DNA of 64,000 nucleotides from Ciona intestinalis (lineage: Eukaryota; Chordata; Ascidiacea; Phlebobranchia; Cionidae). The position numbers and the translations under genes were made by a program. Each line of letters opens with the position of its first letter. The stretch's first letter is position 1. The DNA lies in contig NC_020168.2 of assembly GCF_000224145.3 (NCBI RefSeq), positions 3,638,561-3,702,560 of the forward strand, written 5' to 3'. Under the pieces are notes generated by a model, which made no database searches, had not been told where the DNA came from, and saw nothing but the letters and a program-made list of their open reading frames with translations. Below are positions 24,340 to 41,356 of the stretch, piece after piece.

Positions 24340-24599
24340 AATAGCACAGTGCTTCTCCACCCCTGCGTTAAATTTTGATCATTTGATTTGGTTAAGTCTT
24401 CTACAGTAGCTACCAATGATTTAATGGCTTAAATAACAATGTAATTCTATTAAAGATTGGTATTAGCATGTGCAATATATTTGGGTAGCACGAAAAAGGG
24501 TAAGAAGCACCGCCCTGCTCGAATTTCGTTTTTTTTAACGCAACAATCATTTAGTGCCAAAACCTAGATAGAATAAATCAAACATTTTTCTTTCACAGT

Positions 24600-27500
24600 T
24601 TATAATAAAATACATCTTTCGTCATACACTCTGTTAAAAGTGTAACCATGTTGCAGAAGATTGTGTCTTAGACGGTCAACGATGGCTGTGGCTATTTGTT
24701 GTCCTTGCTGTGCCGTGCCAGCTGTAACATGCATCAGGCATCTGCAGTTGTGGAAGTTTTTAAATGCGTGTGTTGCGAGTGTATGAGTCTCATCCTGTCG
24801 GTTCTTGTCAGAGTACAGGAGTTGAAAAAACTGAGTTTCGCTGTCGTTTATTTCATCTTCTGTGCATTCCTTTTCAAATTGCTCAGAAACTATCGAACCT
24901 CTCTGCTTTTCCATCCACCGCTGTCCAGCAACGGGAGAATGAACCACAGGCAACGAGGCGAGGGCTATACCTTCACTGCCGGTATCAAACAATGCAGTGA
25001 CGCAAGATCGAACCAAGTTTGCTTTCGGGTCCTCCAGCCAAGGGTACGTTTTAATATCCGTGTCTACAGTGACCACAGCATCGTATCGAAGCTTGCACCT
25101 ATATATTATAAAATTCATATGGTATTGGAAAGATACATTTACCAATATATAGCATCGTAGGGGAAGGCGGGGCACCTTTAGCACATAATGTCTAAATATC
25201 CTGACTTTGTTTTAAACAATTAACAACGGTCTATGGGAGTCGTGAGCATACGGTTTTATAATTCTTCGAATTTTCTTCCCCATCGTGTTTTATACAAATA
25301 ACAAAGCATGAGAAGAGTCGTAGAAATACGGTTATATAGAAGAATGGGGAAAGATGGGACACCTTTAGCACATAATATCCAAATATCCTGATAGTGTTTT
25401 AAACAATAAATAACTGTTTATAGAAGTCGTCAGGATATGGTTTCATAATTATTTCAATTTTCTTTGTTTACTATTAAATGGGAGGAGAAAATAGAATAAG
25501 AAAGTGACCCATCTTTTCCCACCCTACTGTATCATAGTGTAAATGTTCTAGGTTTACCGCCAAATGACACGATAAAAGGGAATGAAATATCTATCTCACC
25601 CCAACCTATTGTATATGATATTAACATTAAAAATTAAGTAGCAGATTTGATTGTTTTCGAGCCTGTGTGTACTTACGTTTCAATAAATCCATCTGGTCGA
25701 ATGGAAAGAAACCTTTTCGTTGTGATATAGGGCGAACCCGATTTCAACACAGCCCTGTCGCATACGATAATATGAGCGTTCACGCCCGGTCTGCGACGAA
25801 TGCCAGCCACCAGCACCGCTAATAAGCTTTCGTCGACTCCGTCATTGACTAAGACAGCAACCTGCATTCCTGGTATTGAACTAAATATTACCATCATATC
25901 GCAAAGGTCCAACGCCAGAGTATATTACTGTTGGGTAAGATGGGACAGCACTTAGATCCCATATTTCGCTTGATGTTACCATTAATTAACAACACACTTT
26001 TAGAAAAAAAAAACTTTTTTTACCAACGGTTCTGCTGTTATATATGTTTCCAGAAAAAGGCTTTCTTTACCAAAATGAACGAGAAAAGAGAAAAAAAGCG
26101 CGTCCCATCTTACCCCAAACTAATATAGGTACAGACCTTTTGTTTAATCTTACGGCAGAGCTTGCGTATCTTCCCACGATGCGGCTTACACATAGAAGGG
26201 ATCTAGCAACGTTTGAAAAGGCGCTCGCTTTCCCGAATGGTAGTTTCATGAGGCTTGTACAGTTTTCGATGATCTGCGCCTTTACAACTTGGCCCCGTAC
26301 TAATTCGCTGTAATTAATCCAGGACTTCGGGAATAAAGTTTTACAAAAGCCAAAGATGAAATTTCGCATTCCAAAACTTGGTAAGTTAGGTTCGCGTCCG
26401 TTATCAATTCTACTAACGTTACAACGTTCTCTTTGATTCAGTATCACTTCTCCCACTTGCTCGCACAATCTTGCCGCCCGTGAGAGGTCGCTGCTGGGCG
26501 AAGGCGGGCTAAACACAACTCCGATTTTTTCGTCGTTAGGCAACTCTTTACATATCCATTCTACAGCTGTTGGCTTGCTGACAGACGAAACTACATTCCA
26601 GTACGTCAGCAGTTCCACTGATTTTCCAATTGTGACGACATAAGCGAATACATCAGGCCTGAACACCTGGTTTGCGGAAATTTCTTGAAATTTTAACGGC
26701 CGTCCACGGTAAGCAGGGTGGTACAACATGCGCTTTATAAAATCCCCTAGTTGTTCATGCTGCGATAACTTGGTGAAACTTCCACTGTCTCCGTTTGGAA
26801 TCACAATCAAATCGTACGGCACGCTGTAAAATTTAACCATTTATATCTAATTGGATTTTCATGTATAAGAGGTTGGGGTAAGATGATACATGCATTCATT
26901 ATCTTTTGTTGGCTATTTCATAGTAAACAAAAAATACAAAATAAATAACCGTGACCACACGACTGTAAAAAGGCGCTGTTAAATTGATGACCCTTAACGG
27001 TATCTATTTTACGCCACAGTACCATACATTTATACATACGGTATATCCTTATAATAAGAGCAAGTATACAGAGATATTTCATACCTTTCGCGATAAATAT
27101 AGAACGCTGCGTCCAAGCTACACGAAGGTTTTATAACGAGACCATATCGCAATGTCACTGCCGACCACCCTATAAACAAAATATAGCAGGGTGAGGGAAG
27201 ATGGGACACCTTTTCGTTTCATTTTCTTGTCTCTTTTGGTAGTAAACAAAGAACATTAACAAAATTATAAAACTGTACCCTCACGACTCCCTTAGACTGT
27301 TTTTAAATGTTTAAAACACGATCAGGATATTTGGATATTACGTGCTAAAGGTGTCCCGTCTTCCCTCACAGTCGTACACTCGTACTATATACTCGTTAAT
27401 AAAGTTCTGTATTACATGTATATCGTACTTTCGTATATGGGCTAATGTATACCACGCCCAGGTCCTGTTTTCGAGGTCGAAAACGACAGACCAGTATAAT

Positions 27501-27702
27501 AAGAGTCGTTAAAATTACACAAAGTAGAATTAAAAAATAAAAAAAATAAAATTCTTTACTTAAAAAAAAATAGAAAATAAAAATCGTTACCTTCAGCTGA
27601 CGCGATGGTTACTCGAAACCCGAGTTCTCGTAAGCGAGCATAGGAGTCAATAACATCTACGTCATCAGACCCAGATGCAACGCATATCAATGCTTGAACC
27701 AT
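24600..27702 (-). CDS. Double DJ-1/PfpI-like domain protein, probable pseudoenzyme
   Basis: Five exons join in phase: 27702-27591, 27169-27085, 26823-26154, 25861-25677, 25098-24600, giving 516 residues. Domain 1 (about 1-195) follows the DJ-1 (PARK7) fold order: MVQALICVASGSDDVDVID, then SCSLDAAFYIY, VPYDLIVIPNGDSG (human YDVVVLPGG), AYVVTIGKSVELL at the nucleophile elbow (human AAICAGPTALL), and IGVVFSPPSPSSDLSRAARL (human LILTSRGPGTSFEFALAI). A linker of about 95 residues follows. Domain 2 (about 290-510) repeats the order: VAVLVNDGVDESLLAVLVAG, LRYDAVVTVDTD, GIALASLPVVHSPV at the elbow, LMHVTAGTAQQGQQIATAIV. The elbow Cys is Ile in domain 1 and Leu in domain 2, so classic DJ-1 deglycase/peptidase chemistry is unlikely. 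Sensor, scaffold or binding roles are possible. Fold assignment is by eye; exon 4's acceptor (atgcag) has a weak pyrimidine tract. Confidence 0.72.
25157..25282. mobile_element. MITE, half copy
   Basis: It keeps the gtaggggaaggcggggcacc end, the aacaattaacaacggtctat core and the atacggttttataattctt stretch, then stops. It lies in intron 4 of the DJ-1-like gene, 60 bp before the next copy. Confidence 0.65.
25338..25532. mobile_element. MITE copy
   Basis: Complete copy in the same intron as the previous half copy and in the same orientation. Ends are aatggggaaagatgggacac and catcttttcccaccctact. Confidence 0.85.
25921..26130. mobile_element. MITE of a related subfamily
   Basis: Its ends are tactgttgggtaagatgggac and gtcccatcttaccccaaac, clearly inverted but different from the main GTAGGGTGGGG family. 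It lies in intron 3 of the DJ-1-like gene, with its right end 24 bp from the exon 3 donor. Remnants with the same end words (cttaccccaaacta) are at 28930 and 36250. Confidence 0.65.
26866..27026. mobile_element. Degenerate MITE
   Basis: One end reads gaggttggggtaagatgata and the middle tagtaaacaaaaaatac; the other end is only faintly visible (acgccacagtacc). Confidence 0.4.
27183..27370. mobile_element. MITE copy
   Basis: Ends are atagcagggtgagggaagat and gtgtcccgtcttccctcaca; the core is well kept. It lies in intron 1 of the DJ-1-like gene, 14 bp upstream of the exon 2 acceptor. Confidence 0.85.
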
Positions 27703-28081
27703 TTTACTTATGAGCGTTTAAAAAACAGAAAAAATAAAAAATGCAATTTTTTTAATTAAAAATTGAACAATGCTTCCTTTGTTATAAAACAAAGCTATTG
27801 TTGCCTTTAAAGTCGCACTTTTTGTGTGTATGCATTTCGTGCGAAAAAACACCCACTAAAAGCAAGCATTATAAAAAGAGGTTTATTGTGTTAATTTATT
27901 GCGGTCGTTTTACATAGAAATATCAGCCACTAACATTGTTGAAAAGACGACCACACATTTATGCGTAGAAGTAGTTTCATAAGTGGCTGGGTATTGATCG
28001 GTTTATGTACGTACGAGTTTTAAATCATAACCATATAGGCGGTTTTCGTAGCAGGTTTCCTTTGCTACAGAAATATACAGA
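27703..28081. promoter_or_regulatory. Shared divergent promoter region
   Basis: Only 379 bp separate the start codons of the DJ-1-like gene (minus) and the CUB/EGF receptor gene (plus). Any promoters must therefore lie in this stretch or in introns. No clear TATA or other named element was seen. Confidence 0.5.
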
Positions 28082-31000
28082 ATGAGATTGTGCCGTCGTA
28101 AGATTTGTGTGTTTAAAAACTTACTTTCGTTTTCAGTTTTAATTATATTTATAACAGGTAAATCTAGTTATAGAGCAGGGTTGGGGGCAGATGGGACATC
28201 TTTTAACTCTATTTTCTCTTCGCATTTAGTAGTAAACAAAGAACATTAAAAATTTATGAAACTATATCCTTACAACTCCCATAGACCGTTGTTAATCGTT
28301 TAAAACACCATCAGAATATTTTGATATTATGTGCTAAAGGTGTCCTGTCTTCCCCCACACTACTATATAAACTTTCGTTTTTTGTACGTGTTTAAATAAT
28401 TAAAACTTTAAGTGACAATTTTTTTTAATGGCTGTAACGATTTTTTTAATCAGTGTAACGACGTAGAAGTATATAAAAAGGAGTTTGTTTTTTAAATTAT
28501 TCCGAGGGTTTACTTTACATAATTCATTTAGCAGTTTCTAAACTTAAGGTTATTTTGTCGATTTCCCCATGAAACAGTATACAAAATAAAAGGCTAATCA
28601 TATTTATTCGCACAGATGAGGTATGTGGACAAGCATGCGACTCAGTTCTGTCGGTCCGAGGTATAATAGTCAGTGAAGGTTACCCCGAGGCTTACCCAAA
28701 CCTGTATGATTGCACATGGATAATTGATGTAAGCATTCTATATTAAAATTAACTATATGTAACTTAATCATGGCTCTTATTAATGTAGTTTCTTATAACA
28801 GGCAACGGATGCACAAACAGTTACCATCGTGTTTGAAGACTTCGCTGTAGAACCCGGGGAAACTTGCGAATTTGATTCTCTTGAAGTTCGAGCTGCTGCA
28901 GGCAGTCGCAAGTAATAAAAAATGGACCATCTTACCCCAAACTATATTTATAGTAGGGTGGGGGGTATGGGACAGTTCTTATTCTATATTTCCTCTTTCA
29001 ATTTTTCAGTAAACAAAGAACATCCAAAGAGTTATAAAACCGTATCCTCACGAGTCCCAGCATAGACCGTTGTTAATTGTTTAAAAGACGATCAGGATAT
29101 ATTATGTGCTAAAAAGTGTCCCATCTTTTTCTCACCCCATTATATGAGCATTATTTTTGATGTTTTAGCAAAACAGAGGCCGTGTCTCTGCCTACTTTAT
29201 CATTACGCACTGTATAAATACTGTTCAGTAACTATGTACACAAAATAGTACTTTGGTGTAAGATATATCGCTCACGTTTATTTACATGAGTTAAACAGTT
29301 TTGTAAATTTTCTTTGTTTAACAAAAAGATATGAACTTAAACGTCAAGCGTCATACCCCAATCTATATATTAACAGATTATGCGGGGACCGAGTTGAAAA
29401 ACTTGGAGGTAGAATAACAGTTCAAGGAAAAACGATTCTCAGGCTAACTTCTGATGATTCTGTCCAAGAAAGAGGATTTAAACTTCGATTTCAAGGTTGG
29501 TAATTAAATTAAGGATATGCTGCTTTAAGAATATAGTAGAGTGGAGGAAGATGGGACACCTTTTTATTCTGTTTTTTTCGTCTCATATGAAACCGTATAT
29601 CCTCACGACTCCCATACACCGTTAATAGTTGTTTAAAACACGATCAGGATATTTAGATATGATGTGCTAAAGGTGTTCCATCTTCCCCACCATACTATGT
29701 ATTATCACATAATTGTCGTTTCAAACACCTCGTGCCCGCTTATGAGTTACTATATTTATTTAAATTTCTCGGTAATTATTTTTGGATTTTCTGATTTTTT
29801 TTAATGTATGGCTGACAATTTAGATAGACTACCCATAAAGAACCAATACACAGACGCGCGTAATAATAACAATGGGGTGCTTTGAAACTTTTTTAGCACT
29901 TAAAGGGTTATATAAACGCATTCAAAGAAATATAAAAACGTATCCTCACGACTCTCATCGACCGTTGGTAACTGTTTAAAACACGATCAGGATATTTGGA
30001 TATAATGTTCTAAAGATGTCCCAGCTTTCCCCACTTTTTCACATTAAATGGTCTCTTGCATGTTATATTTAGTTTCTGAAGACGAGAGTGCGGTGACAAC
30101 TACCACGGTTGCCCCAGCTACAACTCCTCCACCGGGTGTGACGTGTGATGACGAACCTTGTCAGAATGACGGCTTTTGTGAAATGGTGGAAGGCGACGTA
30201 ATATGTTTATGCGAAGATGGTTTCGAAGGAGACTACTGCCAAATTAGTGAGCTTTATATTAAGTTATTACCATAACTTCAACTTGTTGTATTACAAGTAT
30301 TACTTGCAATTGCGGAGAGGGTATGACACCAAAAAACAAACACAAAGCCATATGGAGGTTTATATAACCTATTCTAAATCATTATACCAAATTGTTTATA
30401 CAAAATACTCAACACAGCTTACAGCTTCATATTTAAAAAATGTAACCCGCTATGAAATGTAGCGGTGCAGAAAACGATGCTAATGAAGAATCCTCCCCGA
30501 TCTTATTTGCTAACCACTAACCCCTATAACTACTAACCCCTAACCACCAACCTCTAACGCTTTCCACCAGTCTTACTGCTATGTACCGGAGGATTCTTCA
30601 TTAGTGCCCAGAAAACAAATGTAACCGCTGTTTCACATGTGTAAAGGCACCAAATATGTTTATCAATTGCTATTTTTCCACAGACGTAGACGACTGTGCC
30701 TCGAATCCGTGTGAAAACGGTGCAACCTGCGTAGATGGGGTCAACCGATGGTCTTGTAATTGCGTGCCTGGTTTTCTAGGAGAAACATGCGCAATAAGTA
30801 AATTAACTTTGGACTCTGTGTTTCTGTCTTTGGGCAAGACACTTAACAAAAATTGCGCCAACCCAGTGGTCAATTATGGGTTGCATAGTCAGCTATAATA
30901 AAAATACAGTACTATGGAGTGAGATGAGACACCTTTACCATATAATACAAAAATACGGATCCGGTTTTAAACAACTCACAATTAGGGGAGTCGTGAGGAT

Positions 31001-32569
31001 ATGGTTTTATAATTCTTAAATTGTTCTTTGTTTTCAACCAAATGAGAGGATAAAAATAAAAGGGTGTCCTATCTTTCCCCACCCTACTATATAATCACTC
31101 TCAAAGTTACACATGTGGTAACTGGTAAAAGGAAACGAGGTGTGTGAAACAAAACACCCATATTTTAACGAATGTTGTTGCCCCGCCACGCAAGAATAAA
31201 AACAAGTTACATTCATTCTGGCATGAAATTGTTAATCCATGATTTTTCTAATATGTTTTGTTTATAGACAACGATGAATGTAGATCTGCACCTTGTGTTA
31301 ACGGCGGGACCTGTGTGGATGGCGTTAACCGCTTCCAATGTGTTTGTGTTGAAGGCTGGACTGGCTGGGATTGCGCGACGGGTTAGTTTGATATTTTGTT
31401 ACAACGCGTTCCTACGTGACGTTATTGTAATTGAAATCATTGAGATAATTTCGTCCAATCGATTTTGAATCAATATAGACATTGACGAGTGCGATCCAAA
31501 CCCTTGCCGCAATTATGGAGTGTGCGAAGACCACTTGGCTTCGTTTACGTGTGTTTGTCACCCAAGTTATACAGGCCCAACATGCGAGACACGTAAGCTT
31601 TTATATGTAGTTAGCAATACAGTCCATATAATGCATTCCTACTTCAGCAATCTCGTCTTCGACTCCAGCACCTCCTACAGCGGCTCGACCAGCGGACGAA
31701 GAAGCTCCCATTGAACCAAATAGACGTAGACCACCTTCTAACAATGCTCCTGCACCCCTTCCTGAAGAAACGCAGCCAGCAAATAACACGCCGGTTTCCC
31801 CGGACGAGCAACCAAACGCAGGGCAAGGAGACGCACAAAGAGATACAAGTCCCCAGCGCGAACCAGCAGCAGGCCAACCGCCTCCTGAGAGAAGGCCAAA
31901 CAACACTGGACAAAATCAAGCCGGTCCTGCTAATGGTAACAATGAAGACGACCATGGGGATCATAACAACACAGGTAAGTTGGAGTTAAACTCAAAAACG
32001 TCGTACATGGTAAATGCTTCAAGAGGTCATGCATCGAAAAGTTTTGTTACACACCTATAACTCTTAGATTGATAAAACACCAGTGATTAGATAAAAAGTA
32101 AACAATAAAAAATGAGGAGAGTTCAGAATGAGCGTACACAGCTGGGACAACTATAATTCTTCCATGTCTCAGGTCCCAATGCGTGCTACGCTTCGGAACC
32201 CCACTCATGTAATAGACAGTTCAAGGTGTTTATATAAGGGACATTTAAGGTATACACGGGGCAAACACGACGTAACATATTCAGTATATACGAGGTTCAG
32301 ATATTGAGATACAGGTTAAAGGCAACGGCAGACATTTAACAGTAGTAATATTTTTATCGTTGATTTGCACAGGAAACCACGACCACCAACATGATAACAA
32401 GACGAATATGATCATTGGTTGCGCTGTACCAGCAGTGTTGGTGCTTGGTGGGTTAGCTGGTGCCTTGTATTATATCAAGGCAAACCGACCGGGGAAAATT
32501 CTGCCGCAGACAGATAAACCAGCGACTGAAACAGATCTGATCGAAAGCTCCAGAGGTACGCCATGCTGA
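28082..32569 (+). CDS. CUB-EGF(4)-mucin-TM receptor-like protein
   Basis: A type I membrane protein of 485 residues. Exons: 28082-28157, 28616-28728, 28802-28911, 29377-29495, 30073-30246, 30684-30797, 31268-31381, 31479-31592, 31648-31974, 32373-32569. Exon 1 gives a basic start and hydrophobic signal ([12 protein letters not shown]). Exons 2-4 form one CUB domain (from [20 protein letters not shown] through [17 protein letters not shown] to GFKLRFQ). A Thr-rich spacer and EGF-like domain follow in exon 5, then three EGF domains ([42 protein letters not shown]), each on a 114-nt phase 1-1 exon, as expected from exon shuffling. Exon 9 is a Pro/Gln/Asn-rich stalk. Exon 10 has the membrane span [20 protein letters not shown] and a short tail ending GTPC. 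Partner unknown; adhesion or receptor role is inferred from architecture. It shares its architecture with the convergent receptor gene at 35.3-41.4 kb. Confidence 0.88.
28171..28369. mobile_element. MITE copy
   Basis: Ends are gagcagggttgggggcagat and gtcttcccccacactactat. It lies 14 bp downstream of the exon 1 donor of the CUB/EGF gene, very close to the splice site. Confidence 0.85.
28951..29143. mobile_element. MITE copy
   Basis: Ends are tagtagggtggggggtatgg and gtcccatctttttctcaccc. It lies in the intron after exon 3 and directly follows a remnant of the subfamily ending cttaccccaaac (28922-28945). Confidence 0.8.
29532..29698. mobile_element. MITE copy, internally shortened
   Basis: Ends are tatagtagagtggaggaaga and ccatcttccccaccatacta. 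About 30 bp of the usual core (tagtaaacaaagaacatt) is missing. Confidence 0.75.
29700..29845 (-). repeat. SINE tail fragment
   Basis: The minus strand shows the SINE body and tail words, here read on the plus strand as caaacacctcgtgcccgctt and aatgtatggctgacaattta. It starts right after a MITE copy. Confidence 0.5.
29895..30040. mobile_element. MITE, 3' half
   Basis: Only the region from caaagaaatataaaaacgta through cgatcaggatatttggatat to gtcccagctttccccac remains. Confidence 0.6.
30480..30604. mobile_element. 125-bp MITE with perfect 17-bp inverted ends
   Basis: CTAATGAAGAATCCTCC at the left end is repeated exactly, inverted, at the right end (30588-30604). TA dinucleotides just inside each end fit a TA target duplication. 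The inside is made of variants of ctaacccctaac, resembling telomeric repeats, and this may be coincidental. It sits in the intron between two EGF exons. Confidence 0.75.
30812..30898 (+). repeat. SINE body fragment
   Basis: Contains tctttgggcaagacacttaa, ccaacccagtggtcaattat and gtcagctataataaaa, the middle part of the SINE. It starts 14 bp after the donor of the second EGF exon. Confidence 0.7.
30908..31091. mobile_element. MITE copy
   Basis: Ends are gtactatggagtgagatgag and ctatctttccccaccctact, with core ttctttgttttcaaccaaat; the orientation is opposite to the 29.5-kb copy. Confidence 0.8.
31100..31218 (+). repeat. SINE tail
   Basis: Contains the tail unit: acatgtggtaactgg, gaggtgtgtgaaacaaaaca, cccgccacgcaagaataaaa and agttacattcattc. 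Confidence 0.65.
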
Positions 32570-33614
32570 CGTAGCCATAATGACGTCATTGGTGGCACAG
32601 CTGGTGGTTTGGGTTTAGTTACGTCATGAGTTTCATCGCAGCGTCATATATTATGTTCTGTAACTTCTGCTACAAGGCATAAAAATAGATTTTCACGACT
32701 TACCCGGTATATAATGTTAACTTTATTGCAACCTTTCGTCTGACCTTTTGAAATCGTCTTAATGGCAGACGACACGTTGGAATATCATTAACTTCTTTAT
32801 ATATCAGATTAGTTGAAATAAATCATATTATGTTCATTTCGGTCGGCATTTTATATTTGTAAAATGTCTATGGCCCCATGTTGTTATTATCTTTAGAATG
32901 TCATTGTCGTCGAAAACTACAATTTATAGTAAGGTGGGGGAAGATGGGACATCTTTTCGTTCTATTTTCTTGTCCCATTTAGTGGTAAACAAAGAACATT
33001 CAAAGAATTACCGTATCCTCACGACTTCCATAGACCATTGTTAAATGTTTAAAACACAATCAGGATATTTAAATGTCATGTGCTAAAGGTGTCCTATCTT
33101 TCCCCACAGTACTCGATATACAAACACGCGGTTAAGCGAAATTTCATTTATTTCATATAGTTACCAATTTTAAAATCTTCATTGTCACATATTCACGTTT
33201 CATTTACTGTACAAGGTAGTCTTGGCTTTCAATACACCGTGCTTCTAACACTTCGCAATAACAGATTTGTCATAATCCAGTTTCGAAATCCGTGTGACTG
33301 TTCAACAGAAATGCACTCAGACCACGATTAAGTACACCCCTTATCGTGTTCTTGTGTTAACAGTCAACATATCGTACATGCCATTCTATAAATTACTCTT
33401 GCGTTGTTTACTAACCGTTCACCACAGCGGGTTAAACCAATATAAGGTTCAATTTAGAAGAGATTAGTTCATATATCATGGTGTTTTAGTTCAAACTTGC
33501 CCTTAAAGCGAGGTATTTCACCTTGGTTACGGCTAAGCAGGGTTTAACATAGGCATCACACAGTTATAGGACCTCGCGCGGTCCACTTAGTTTTCCATTA
33601 TCTAACCATTTAAG
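32570..33614. other. Intergenic region before the intronless gene
   Basis: It holds a complete MITE at 32927-33113. Nothing else was recognised; the last ~500 bp should contain the promoter of the intronless gene, but no clear element was seen. Confidence 0.55.
32927..33113. mobile_element. MITE copy
   Basis: Ends are tatagtaaggtgggggaaga and gtcctatctttccccacagt; the core is intact. Confidence 0.85.
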
Positions 33615-35129
33615 ATGAAAAGCCAATCGGAATCTTCTTTGTTTTCATGTAAAGATCGGGAAAAGCAGCGCATCGCTCCAAAGACTGAAGAAACAGAACC
33701 GTTAAAGAAAGCAGACCCGTCAAAGCGGACAACAAAAAAGAAAACACGAAAATTAACAAAAAAGAAAAGGTCGCAAAGGATCTCGAAGGATTCCGACTCT
33801 TCGGACAGCGGTATCACATCTCGCGCCACGACGTCAACTAATATGGATGAGCGGAGGTCGACCCATAGACCAAAGCCACCTCTCACTATTTCGCTCAATT
33901 CCCAGCCGGGTAAAAAAGAAGAGATAAAAACGTCAGTAGAAGAACGAATTGCGGAACTTGAAAACAGGGATAGTTTGTTCAGGAACAGAAATGAACATCC
34001 ATCGCATGGTGATGTTCTTGATCCGTTACCAAAAGGTGCTGCAACTCTTGGGGAAACGGCATTGGATCCAAATACATCAAGACCTAGGCGTTTGGAGAAG
34101 CTTAAAAAGAAGAAGAAGACTAAGAAGTCAACCCGGCTTAACAAGCTAATAGTACCCGGCGAAATAAGCACCGCACCACCTGAAGAACCTCAGCCAACAG
34201 TCGTTGAAGTATATGGAGACGCTTCGGGTCCTCAGATGCCCAAACCATACGAATACATCGAAGAATTGCCATCAGACAAGCATGGACCCAGCCCGAGTGC
34301 CGGAACTTTTAATGCGGAATGTTTGGACCCAACAATAAAAGATAATTTAGCTAAATCAGAAACACCTCCAAACGTTAAAGGCAGAAGAAAACGCAAACCA
34401 GTTCGAAGAATCAAAGGACCTCGTCCGAAAACTGCAACGACGGAGAACGAACTTCGGATCCGTAATCTTCCGATTCATTCCGAAACACGGGAAGTGTTTT
34501 CTGCACCAAAACGACCTGACAGTCTTTTTACGACACCTCATACACCAGAAGCAAATCCTACCAAAAAAGACCCTGACTCTCCTACCGTTATCAGGTTTGA
34601 CAGACATGACCATGAACCAACTTCTCCCCTTGACTCGAAACCAACCAGCGTACCAATATTCGAATCACACGAAGATATTCCTCCGTGGTCATTCCAGCCT
34701 CCACCTAAAGAGCAATCCTCGAATAAAATCTCTCAACTAAAATTTGACTTCACCAAACACAAGATATTTCCAAGCAACAAACCATTCTCTTTTCAAAATA
34801 ATAACCAATCTTTTGAGCCACCTTTAACATCCTCTGGGCCCTTATTTCAAAAGCCGTCATCCCCAACTCAACTTACGTTACCAATACGTCAAACTGCATC
34901 ACAAACGCTATCAGAAGATGCGTTTGAAAGCAGACACCCAAGGCTTCACGAAATTCCGCATACACCTGCTATGGCGGATTTCCACGAAACACCTACGGTT
35001 GTAGCAAGGCCACAGTTTTTGAGCCCCCTTTCCACAAAACACCCGGTGAAACCACCAGTGAAACCATTCACACTTCCAGGACCGCGTATTAAAAACACAT
35101 TTGATTTTTCCTCGAAAAAGAACAGCTAA
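33615..35129 (+). CDS. Intronless basic, disordered protein, function unknown
   Basis: A 504-residue protein on one exon, unlike every other gene here. The first ~60 residues are very basic (for example TTKKKTRKLTKKKRSQR). Further KKKKK-type and KGRRKRKPVRRIKG clusters at about residues 165 and 255 could be nuclear or nucleolar localisation signals. The rest is rich in Pro, Ser and Thr with no globular domain, signal peptide or membrane span that I recognise. The C-terminal third has repeated short motifs such as HPRLHEIPHTP and ATLPGPRI-like Pro segments. The start is the first ATG of the frame, with no in-frame alternative nearby. The absence of introns could mean a retrogene or a young gene. 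It converges on the next gene with 184 bp between the stops. Confidence 0.75.
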   Translation: MKSQSESSLFSCKDREKQRIAPKTEETEPLKKADPSKRTTKKKTRKLTKKKRSQRISKDSDSSDSGITSRATTSTNMDERRSTHRPKPPLTISLNSQPGKKEEIKTSVEERIAELENRDSLFRNRNEHPSHGDVLDPLPKGAATLGETALDPNTSRPRRLEKLKKKKKTKKSTRLNKLIVPGEISTAPPEEPQPTVVEVYGDASGPQMPKPYEYIEELPSDKHGPSPSAGTFNAECLDPTIKDNLAKSETPPNVKGRRKRKPVRRIKGPRPKTATTENELRIRNLPIHSETREVFSAPKRPDSLFTTPHTPEANPTKKDPDSPTVIRFDRHDHEPTSPLDSKPTSVPIFESHEDIPPWSFQPPPKEQSSNKISQLKFDFTKHKIFPSNKPFSFQNNNQSFEPPLTSSGPLFQKPSSPTQLTLPIRQTASQTLSEDAFESRHPRLHEIPHTPAMADFHETPTVVARPQFLSPLSTKHPVKPPVKPFTLPGPRIKNTFDFSSKKNS

Positions 35130-35193
35130 GACATGGCCTTGTTACACAATTAAGATTCATTGTAAGTATATATCAAAGCCTGTACCGTCAGAA

Positions 35194-35212
35194 GATTCAT
35201 ATATATATATAT
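35194..35212. repeat. AT microsatellite
   Basis: A short run of AT units between the converging stop codons of the intronless gene and the CUB/EGF receptor gene. Confidence 0.7.
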
Positions 35213-35313
35213 AATAGCAGTAGTATTCTATCACAGAGTATGACTTACAAAACATACAAAACATTAAACAAACGTTGTACAAAGTAACAAAAAGTAAAAC
35301 TACTTCTTTTAAA

Positions 35314-41356
<6,043 letters not shown>

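Noticed and set aside
30500-30560. Interstitial telomere array
   Set aside because: The ctaacccctaac units are irregular and bounded exactly by inverted ends, so a MITE explains them better.
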